Shown piece by piece: positions 58,429-64,000 of a DNA stretch of 64,000 nt (positions within the stretch are counted from its first letter, which is position 1; each line of letters starts with the position of its first letter). The stretch lies in the NCBI GenBank assembly GCA_034423195.1, contig DAOUIZ010000060.1, positions 60,099 to 124,098 of the forward strand. Direction: 5' to 3'. Under the pieces are notes generated by a model. That model made no database searches and had not been told where the DNA came from. It saw only the letters and a list, made by a program, of their open reading frames with translations. Origin of the DNA: CATOSK01 sp034423195. GTDB lineage: Bacteria; Chloroflexota; Dehalococcoidia; Lucifugimonadales; UBA3495. The position numbers and the translations under genes are program-made.

Positions 58429-59382
58429 ATGAGCGGTAAGCGGATTGGCGTAGCGGTTGGCGCGGCGGACGCGGCCGGGGTCTTCGAGAACATAGCGCGG
58501 GCGGACGAGGCCGGGGTGCCCACGGTCTGGCTCACCACCGGCGGGGCCGGCCTGGACGGGCTGACCCTGTTCGGCGCGGCGGCGGAACGGTTCAAGAACG
58601 TGACCTTCGGCACGTCCATCGTGCCCACCTTTCCCCGGCATCCCATCGTCATGGCCCAGCAGGTGCAGGTCCTGGCCCAGCTGGCCCCGGGACGGTTCCG
58701 GCTGGGTATTGGGCCAAGCCATGCCCCCACGACCCGGGCCATGTTCGGGTTTGCCTTCCGCAATCCGCTGGGACACCTGAAGGAGTATCTCCAGGTGTTG
58801 AGGTCTCTGTTCCAGACTGGCTCGGTGGACTTTGACGGGGAATACTATCACGCCCACGCCAGCATACCCGCGCCCATCGACGTGCCCGTCATGGCATCGG
58901 CCCTCCGCTCCGGCTCCTTCCGGGCTTGCGGTGAAGGGGCCGACGGAGCGATAAGCTGGGTCTGCCCGGCCTCCTATCTGGAAAACGTGGCCCTACCCGC
59001 CATCAAGGAAGGGGCCGGAGCCGCCGGACGGGAAGCTCCGCCTCTCATCGCCCACGCCCCCGTCTGCGTCCACGAAGACCAGGATGAAATCCGCGTCGCC
59101 GTCCAGCAGCAGCTCTCCAACTATCCCCGCCTGCCCTTCTACCAGCAGATGTTCGTAGCCGCCGGATACCCGGAAGCCACGGAAGAGGTATGGAGCGACG
59201 GCATGATCGACGGAACGGTGATGTGCGGCGGGGAAGATGAGGTTGCCCAACGGCTCCGGTCCCTGCTGGACGCCGGGGCTGGGGAAATCCTGGTTTCCGT
59301 CGTCCACGCCGGAGACGACCGGGAGGCATCCATCGCCCGCACCATGGCGGTTCTGGGCGAAGTTTCCCGCTCCCTGGACTGA
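58429..59382 (+). CDS. LLM-class, probably F420-dependent oxidoreductase
   Basis: A 317-residue luciferase-like TIM barrel. Landmarks: GVFENIARADEAGVPTVWL, FGTSIVPTFPRHPIVMAQQVQVLAQLAPGRFRLGIG (two segments) and VDFDGEYYHAHAS, then DVPVMASALR. These are typical of F420-dependent members. It follows the gnd-phosphodiesterase genes in an operon that lacks zwf, raising the question of an F420-dependent glucose-6-P dehydrogenase. However, the Fgd catalytic residues (His in SDHF, Glu in GTGE, phosphate-binding Lys in TSGKG) are not present, so that role is not supported. ATG 58429 with AAGGAG eight bases upstream. Confidence 0.82.
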   Translation: MSGKRIGVAVGAADAAGVFENIARADEAGVPTVWLTTGGAGLDGLTLFGAAAERFKNVTFGTSIVPTFPRHPIVMAQQVQVLAQLAPGRFRLGIGPSHAPTTRAMFGFAFRNPLGHLKEYLQVLRSLFQTGSVDFDGEYYHAHASIPAPIDVPVMASALRSGSFRACGEGADGAISWVCPASYLENVALPAIKEGAGAAGREAPPLIAHAPVCVHEDQDEIRVAVQQQLSNYPRLPFYQQMFVAAGYPEATEEVWSDGMIDGTVMCGGEDEVAQRLRSLLDAGAGEILVSVVHAGDDREASIARTMAVLGEVSRSLD

Positions 59383-59440
59383 CGAAAAGCTTGGACTGGC
59401 CCGGCGAATCCAACCGGGCCAACACCCTTGGGAGGTCAAG

Positions 59441-59644
59441 ATGAGGATTCCCCTGTTCAACCGGCGGGGCGGAGGCGACGCAATTGATCCGGTCTGCGAC
59501 ATGGTGGTGAATACGAAGAACCCGCCCGGCGGCAGCTGGGAACACGAGGGGCAGACCTACTACTTCTGCGGCCCGGGCTGCAACCGGGCCTTCCAGCGGG
59601 AACCCGAAGCCTACCTCTCCGGCGAGAAGAAGACGAAGATGTAG
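59441..59644 (+). CDS. YHS-domain protein
   Basis: A 67-residue protein. DPVCDMVVN...YEGQTYYFCGPGCNRAFQREPEAYL-type spacing (here HEGQTYYFCGPGC, ~40-52) is the YHS metal-binding domain found in copper and sulfur proteins and in toluene monooxygenases. ATG 59441 with GGGAGG upstream. It probably binds a soft metal ion; partner unknown. 58 bases after the LLM gene. Confidence 0.82.
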   Translation: MRIPLFNRRGGGDAIDPVCDMVVNTKNPPGGSWEHEGQTYYFCGPGCNRAFQREPEAYLSGEKKTKM

Positions 59645-59692
59645 CTGAGGCCCGTCCTGGGTCGCGGGAAGACACTTCATCACCCCCTTGTG

Positions 59693-59698
59693 TATACT
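59693..59698 (+). promoter_or_regulatory. -10 box of the moaD-moaE unit
   Basis: TATACT 39 bases before the moaD ATG, in TTGTGTATACT. Confidence 0.45.
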
Positions 59699-59737
59699 GG
59701 CGGGCTACGGAGTCTTGGAAAACGGGAAGGCTGTCGG

Positions 59738-60007
59738 ATGTTGGTAGACGTTAACTTGTACGCTCTCTACCGGGAACGGGCCGGGTGCAGCCACTGCCAG
59801 GTGGAGGTCCCCGATGTGGCTACTGTAACCGACCTCACCGCAGCGGTTCGACAGAAGTTTCCCAGCCTCGCTCCGCCCGGCGTGAACATCGTCGTTGCCG
59901 TCAACGCCGATTACGCCGACCCGGACCAACGCCTTGCCCCCGGCGATGAAATTTGCCTTATCCCCCCGGTAAGTGGAGGTACCCAATGGTGGACGCTGCC
60001 GCAATGA
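59738..60007 (+). CDS. moaD: Molybdopterin synthase sulfur carrier subunit MoaD, with an extra C-terminal tail
   Basis: An 89-residue ubiquitin-like protein: VDVNLYALYRERAG at the N-terminus, VTDLTAAVRQKFP, VVAVNADYADPDQRLAPGDEICLIPPVSGG. The Gly-Gly that normally ends MoaD (80-81) is followed here by eight more residues, TQWWTLPQ. Sulfur loading needs a free Gly-Gly end, so proteolytic trimming (as for CysO by Mec+) would be required if the reading is right. The GGA GGT codons for Gly80-81 are also the Shine-Dalgarno of moaE. ATG 59738. Confidence 0.85.
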   Translation: MLVDVNLYALYRERAGCSHCQVEVPDVATVTDLTAAVRQKFPSLAPPGVNIVVAVNADYADPDQRLAPGDEICLIPPVSGGTQWWTLPQ

Positions 60008-60462
60008 TTGAACTCACCTACGATCCCCTGGACCCGGAGAGGGTCACCAACCTGGTCCGGCGGGACTCCAACGGGGCGGTGGTAACCTTCCTGGGCACCA
60101 CCCGGGACACCTTCGAGGGGAAGCGCGTGGTTCGCCTCGACTACGAAGCCTACGAGGAGATGGCCGTCAAGAAGATGGCCGAGGTGCGGGCCGAGCTCCA
60201 GGAAGAGTTCGACATCGAGGACATAGCCATATCCCACCGCATCGGCACAGTGGATATCGGTCAAATCAGCCTTGTCATCGCAGTCGCCTCTCCGCACCGC
60301 AGAGAGGCTTTCTCAGCCTGCCACAAGGCGGTGGACCGGATTAAGCACATAGTGCCCATCTGGAAGAAAGAGGTCTACGAGGACGGCTCCCGCTGGGTCG
60401 CCTGCGAAGACCACGAATTCCATCCGGAGGGTGAGGCCGCGGCCTCCATTCACGCTCACTGA
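59986..60462 (+). CDS. moaE: Molybdopterin synthase catalytic subunit MoaE
   Basis: A 158-residue MoaE. NGAVVTFLGTTRDTFEG, VVRLDYEAYEEMAVKKM, IGTVDIGQISLVIAVASPHR and HIVPIWKKEVYEDG (catalytic Lys region) are all present. With MoaD it converts cPMP to molybdopterin. ATG 59986 lies five bases after GGAGGT and overlaps the end of moaD by 22 bases. A second ATG at 60004 is possible but less well placed. Confidence 0.92.
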   Translation: MVDAAAMIELTYDPLDPERVTNLVRRDSNGAVVTFLGTTRDTFEGKRVVRLDYEAYEEMAVKKMAEVRAELQEEFDIEDIAISHRIGTVDIGQISLVIAVASPHRREAFSACHKAVDRIKHIVPIWKKEVYEDGSRWVACEDHEFHPEGEAAASIHAH

Positions 60463-60467
60463 CCCCT

Positions 60468-61652
60468 TTGGCGCTCCTTCGCTCCAAACGCCGACTCACC
60501 ATTGCCGTATTGACGGCGCTCTGCGCCGCCCTGGCCGTTTGGCCGCCCACCTTGTCGGCGCAGACCCACGAAATGTCCCTGGGCTTGTGCCGGGCCAACG
60601 TCTTCCCATGCCAGGACGCCATCAGCATCGGGGTCGGCGACGCGGCAACTCTTGACCTCGTGCTATACACGAGCCTCCTCTCCCCGGAAAATGATTCTCC
60701 GGGCCTGTTGGCATGGGAGACTCACTTGGCACTGTCCGGGGATACAGAGGGCGTCGGAATACCTGCCACTCCGCCAGTACGGGCCCCGGATGGTCCTATT
60801 TTGTCTCTCGCCGAGTTGTCCGATTACCGCGGTATCAACCCTTCCGGCACGGGCTACTTCCTGGTACAGAACCGGTTTGATGCCGCCAGCGGTCTGCTGG
60901 ACTACGCCGTGGTCTTGATCGGGCCCGACTCCCCGTCGGAATGGCCCGGAGTTCCCATATCGTCCCGGACGGCAGGAATAACCCTTGGTTCGGTGCGGAT
61001 TGAGGGAGTTAGCCCGGGCGCTGTTGCCGTCTACGGCAGCAGAATTCCAACACAGGTTGTACTGCACGAACCGGGAGATGGAAAGATTCCGGTCTACGTT
61101 TCCTTTCGGAACCCGTTGGCTACCCTGTCTGTCGGGCGCGTAACGACGCCGGGTATTGCCGGCCGGATTCCGGGCTTTCCGACAGCGGCCGGGTCGGAGT
61201 ACCGGCACCGGACTATGCGGCTGTCAATGTGGGAATCCGGGGCGGTTCCCCCCTGGCGGGGCGGCGCCGGCAGTCCGAAGGTCAGCTTCAGCGGGATTCC
61301 ATTGTCCGACGATGGCGCCTTTGAGGTATTGGACATCCCCCCTTCCCTGGCTCCCCCGGGCCCGTATGTGGTGCGGGTCAAGGTGGAAGGCGCGCTCAGC
61401 CGCTCCGTACCGGGGGTGGTCCTGCCCCGGGAATCCGGGGCGTCGCCGGTAGTCCTGGGCGATATTCCTCCGATCCTCTATGGAGACTTCAACGGGGATG
61501 ATTGGGTTGATTCGGTTGACGTGGATTACCTGAAGGATGCCTTTGGCTCTAAGGAGGAGTCCCCCTTTTATACCGACTTCAACGATGATGGAATCACCGA
61601 TGTCGCTGATTTTTCGATGATGGCCCTGAATTACGGGGAAGTTGGGGATTAA
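60468..61652 (+). CDS. Secreted protein with C-terminal type I dockerin-like module
   Basis: A 394-residue exported protein. A signal peptide (SKRRLTIAVLTALCAALAVWP) is followed by a beta-rich region resembling cohesin/dockerin-context or carbohydrate-binding-like domains (~35-330). The module ends with two Ca-binding EF-hand halves: YGDFNGDDWVDSVDVDYLKD (~337-358) and YTDFNDDGITDVADFSMM (~368-387). This is a complete dockerin type I pattern. The TTG start at 60468 has no visible Shine-Dalgarno and is the least certain point; it lies five bases after moaE. Confidence 0.8.
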   Translation: MALLRSKRRLTIAVLTALCAALAVWPPTLSAQTHEMSLGLCRANVFPCQDAISIGVGDAATLDLVLYTSLLSPENDSPGLLAWETHLALSGDTEGVGIPATPPVRAPDGPILSLAELSDYRGINPSGTGYFLVQNRFDAASGLLDYAVVLIGPDSPSEWPGVPISSRTAGITLGSVRIEGVSPGAVAVYGSRIPTQVVLHEPGDGKIPVYVSFRNPLATLSVGRVTTPGIAGRIPGFPTAAGSEYRHRTMRLSMWESGAVPPWRGGAGSPKVSFSGIPLSDDGAFEVLDIPPSLAPPGPYVVRVKVEGALSRSVPGVVLPRESGASPVVLGDIPPILYGDFNGDDWVDSVDVDYLKDAFGSKEESPFYTDFNDDGITDVADFSMMALNYGEVGD

Positions 61653-61735
61653 CGCCTCCGGTTACGGCCGGCAGTTCCAGTTGACACCCCCGGCCCCCCT
61701 CAACCACAATACCCGCAAATTGCTCGGGGGTCCCC

Positions 61736-62515
61736 ATGGCGACGAATCAGGAAAGCAACCTGTCCCAGCAGATGTTCGGCTCCCAGGCGGCCGAATACGC
61801 CGTCAGCTCCGTCCATGTCAGCGACGACCGGCTGGACGGCATAGCTAGGCTCGCTTCCACCGGCCCCTACGGATGGACGGTTGACATCGGCACCGGCGCG
61901 GGATTCACCGCCTTCACCGTGGCCGATCGCTCCGACCGGGTGGTCGCGAGCGACGTGACCGGCCCCATGCTGGAGCAGGTGCGCCGCCTCAGCGGTGAGC
62001 GCGGCCTGGACAACGTGCTGTTGAGCCAAAACGCGGCCGAGCACCTTCCCTTTGCCAGCGACTCCCTTGATCTGATTACCTGCCGGGCGGCCGGACACCA
62101 CTTCAACGACCTGCGGGCAGCGTTCTCCGAGATTTACCGGGCCCTGCGTCCCGGCGGTGCGCTGGTCATGGTGGACACCGCGGCCCCGGAGGACGATGTC
62201 ATGCAGGAGTGGCTCAACGATGTCGAGCTCCGGCGGGACTTCAGCCACGTCAACGACTGGAAGGCCTCAGAGATGCTGGCCATGCTCGCGGAACTCGAGT
62301 TTGAAATCGCCGTGCAGGAGGAGGCCCGCGTCAACCTTCAGTTCAACGACTGGGTAAAGCGCACCGCCACTCCCGAGGATGAAGTGGCGGCCTTGCGCCG
62401 GGACTTCCTAGCCGCCCCATCCGGGATACGGACCGCCTTCAACATACGGGAAACGGAGGACGGGGACATCCACTTCTCCTTCCCCAGCCTCATCTTCCGG
62501 GCCGTCAAGCCCTGA
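61736..62515 (+). CDS. Class I SAM-dependent methyltransferase (UbiE-like)
   Basis: A 259-residue methyltransferase: WTVDIGTGAGFTAFTVAD (motif I), VVASDVTGPMLEQVRR, AEHLPFASDSLDLITCRAAGHHF (motif II/post-I) and ALRPGGALVMVD (motif III). It resembles UbiE/COQ5-type enzymes acting on small aromatic or polyketide-like substrates, but no quinone genes are adjacent. ATG at 61736. Confidence 0.88.
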   Translation: MATNQESNLSQQMFGSQAAEYAVSSVHVSDDRLDGIARLASTGPYGWTVDIGTGAGFTAFTVADRSDRVVASDVTGPMLEQVRRLSGERGLDNVLLSQNAAEHLPFASDSLDLITCRAAGHHFNDLRAAFSEIYRALRPGGALVMVDTAAPEDDVMQEWLNDVELRRDFSHVNDWKASEMLAMLAELEFEIAVQEEARVNLQFNDWVKRTATPEDEVAALRRDFLAAPSGIRTAFNIRETEDGDIHFSFPSLIFRAVKP

Positions 62516-62538
62516 ACGACATCAAGTCCAGAACGCGG
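62505..62538. repeat. 17-bp imperfect tandem repeat at the end of the methyltransferase gene
   Basis: TCAAGCCCTGAACGACA then TCAAGTCCAGAACGCGG, spanning the stop codon. Confidence 0.4.
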
Positions 62539-62550
62539 GGATGCGTCCGG

Positions 62551-63219
62551 CTACCACTGCCAGTGTTCCAGGTTATAGCTCATATCCCAGAACAGGTTCT
62601 CGAACCTGAGGCTGGTGATATAGGCCTGGGCCATCCGCTCCCGCTCCGCCGGACCGGCGCTCTCGGCAATCCGGTCGCATAGGTCGCGCACCGCCCTGGC
62701 CAGGTCCGCGAACTCCGGCGCGGTGTACATCTGGATCCACGCGCAGTACAGGGGAGCATCGGCGGGTTCCCCCTGTTCCGCCAAGTGCGTCCCGATCTCC
62801 CAGTATCCCCACTGGCAGGGCAGCAGCGCTGCCACCAGCTCTCCGAAACTGCCCTGGTGCGCCACCTGCAGCAGGTAGCTGGTGTAACCGATGGTGGTCG
62901 GAGCCGCCTCGGTGGATTCCAGTTCCGCCTCGGTGATGCCGAACTCGGCGCAGTAGCTCCGGTGCAGGTCCATTTCCACGTTCAGCGTTTCGTCCAGCAG
63001 CCTGGCGAACCACCCCATGGTTTCCAGGTCGGTGGCCCTTGCCGACGCCAGCGCCAGTACCCGGCTGTACTCGATGAGGTAGGCGTAATCCTGGGTGACG
63101 TAGTGCTTGAATCGGTCGAGGGAAAGCGTCCCGTCCCCCACCCCGGCAACAAAGGGGTGGGACAGGATGGCCTGACGCATCTCCAGCGTGCGGTCTTCGA
63201 TGTCGTCGCAGAAGCTCAT
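62551..63219 (-). CDS. tenA: TenA-family thiaminase II/aminopyrimidine aminohydrolase
   Basis: A 222-residue helical enzyme. Active-site residues align with Bacillus subtilis TenA numbering: Asp44 (TQDYAYL), Tyr112 (IGYTSYL), Cys135 (LLPCQWGYWEIG) and a late Glu (RFENLFWDMSY, ~207). It hydrolyses thiamine or, more likely, the salvage compound aminomethylpyrimidine. Converges with the methyltransferase. Stands alone from other thi genes. Confidence 0.92.
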   Translation of the reverse strand: MSFCDDIEDRTLEMRQAILSHPFVAGVGDGTLSLDRFKHYVTQDYAYLIEYSRVLALASARATDLETMGWFARLLDETLNVEMDLHRSYCAEFGITEAELESTEAAPTTIGYTSYLLQVAHQGSFGELVAALLPCQWGYWEIGTHLAEQGEPADAPLYCAWIQMYTAPEFADLARAVRDLCDRIAESAGPAERERMAQAYITSLRFENLFWDMSYNLEHWQW

Positions 63220-63255
63220 CGGGGTTCTCGAAGGGCCCGGTAGGGAAGTGCCGGG

Positions 63256-63612
63256 TTACGGCTCCGTGTACGGCCCGTCCGGCGCGAAGCTGACCTGGAT
63301 GTACACGCCGTTGCCCGCGTTGCGGTGGGTGTGCGTGGTCCCGGCGGGTATGTGGATGAAGGTGTAGGGCTCCATGGAGTAGGTCTCACCGCCTTCTACT
63401 ATCACCTCGCCCTTGCCGTGCAGGGCAAAGATGAACTCGTCCTTGGTGCGGGTGTGTGGGCCGTTGGAGGCCCCCGGCTCCCACTCCCCGTAGTTGATGC
63501 CGACGTCCTTGCCGCCGACGGTGTCCCTGAACAGTTGCAGGGCCCGCCTTCCCATCGGGTCCAGGTCCCGGGGAAGCTGTTCCTTGGGGCGGATAATTCG
63601 CGGTTCCGGCAT
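63256..63612 (-). CDS. Cupin-domain protein
   Basis: A 118-residue single cupin. Motif 1 NGPHTRTKDEFIFALHGKG and motif 2 PYTFIHIPAGTTHTHRN carry the metal-binding H...E and H residues. Substrate unknown. It lies 36 bases upstream of tenA on the same strand and may be cotranscribed with it. Confidence 0.85.
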   Translation of the reverse strand: MPEPRIIRPKEQLPRDLDPMGRRALQLFRDTVGGKDVGINYGEWEPGASNGPHTRTKDEFIFALHGKGEVIVEGGETYSMEPYTFIHIPAGTTHTHRNAGNGVYIQVSFAPDGPYTEP

Positions 63613-63896
63613 GTTCTACACCTCTCCCTGTCGAAATCCGGGGACGAAACTCCGGCAGATCTGGCCCAGACAGGCCGCCGGGTCCCATTTGCCGGCCGTG
63701 GCTGGGCTGATTCTATGGATGCCGCTCCGGCCCGTCAATCGGATGCTTGCCCGGAAATGGGGAGCCGTTCTCTGGCTGACAGTTGCCCCTTTCCCCACCC
63801 GCAGTCCGTTTCGTATGATGATATGGCACATCTTCCACAAATTCCTTGCCGCTGCCAGTTCTCCCTGGGAAGAGTGACTGGCTGAAAGGACAGGGT

Positions 63897-64000
63897 GTGA
63901 CTAGAAGGAGTTGGAATCAGTTCCAGAAGGCTTCCCAGAGATTGTTGGCTCGCAGGGACCGCAAGGCCAGCATAGGGTTCACCGTCTCCTCCTTCCACCA
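63897..64000 (+). CDS. Start of a gene running off the right end (partial)
   Basis: GTG at 63897 with AAAGGA six bases upstream opens a frame without stop to the window end: MTRRSWNQFQKASQ then RLLARRDRKASIGFTVSSF. A TATGAT (63812-63817) could be its -10. Only 34 residues are visible and no family can be named. The preceding 284 bases (63613-63896) hold nothing else recognisable. Confidence 0.4.
   Translation, partial: MTRRSWNQFQKASQRLLARRDRKASIGFTVSSFH

Noticed and set aside
58429..59382. Assigning the LLM protein as F420-dependent glucose-6-phosphate dehydrogenase
   Set aside because: Context is tempting, but the conserved His, Glu and phosphate-binding Lys of Fgd are absent.

Overview
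The window is about 64 kb of high-GC DNA with densely packed genes on both strands, many 4-base ATGA overlaps, frequent GTG/TTG starts with good Shine-Dalgarno sites, and TATAAT-like -10 boxes. The gene content (AprBA and Sat, F420/LLM-type oxidoreductase, SMP-30, amidase, FAH-family hydrolase, cupins, DUF2090 aldolase, AcoX-like kinase, Ccm system I cytochrome maturation, general L-amino-acid ABC transporter) best fits a free-living Chloroflexota bacterium, perhaps of the SAR202/Dehalococcoidia group. That placement is inference from gene content: there is no rRNA in the window.

Layout. 1-6.6 kb: end of a beta-hydroxyacid dehydrogenase, MFS exporter, Uma2 protein, then aprBA and sat for APS/sulfate chemistry. 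6.8-17.7 kb: NAD synthetase, RidA, cupins, stress protein, transporters, an AhpD-like protein, FAH hydrolase, vapBC, an SDR and a ROK kinase. 18-23 kb: a five-gene cytochrome c maturation operon (ccmH-ccmF-ccmI-like-unknown-ccmG). 23-25 kb: HEPN-like PaREP1 protein, single-domain protoglobin, and a dehydroquinase-like protein without its catalytic residues. 25-30 kb: aapJQMP transporter beside a tRNA-Glu gene. 30-38 kb: argC-nth, PAC2, crcB, SMP-30, and a large FAD/Fe-S oxidoreductase. 38-41 kb: a secreted CARDB/dockerin pair. 41-50 kb: amidase, AcoX-like kinase, orphan DNA methyltransferase, TauE, trxB, a sugar epimerase, hpt and garR. 50-59 kb: a pentose-phosphate operon (tkt-tal-pgi-DUF2090 aldolase-gnd-phosphodiesterase) followed by an LLM oxidoreductase. 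59-64 kb: YHS protein, moaD-moaE, a second dockerin protein, methyltransferase, tenA, cupin and the start of one more gene.

How genes work together. Sat and AprBA interconvert sulfate, APS and sulfite, and TauE could move sulfite or organosulfonates across the membrane; no Qmo, Dsr or Sox genes are in view. The Ccm operon and the large FAD/Fe-S oxidase indicate a respiratory lifestyle. GarR and the FAD oxidase are consistent with glycolate/glyoxylate use. The pentose-phosphate operon lacks a recognisable glucose-6-phosphate dehydrogenase.

Non-coding structure is the least expected part of the window: a MITE-like ~154 bp repeat family, two copies of a 10-bp-phased tandem element upstream of unrelated genes, paired palindromes two helical turns apart, many short (12-17 bp) intergenic tandem duplications, and the moaD Gly-Gly codons doubling as the moaE ribosome-binding site.
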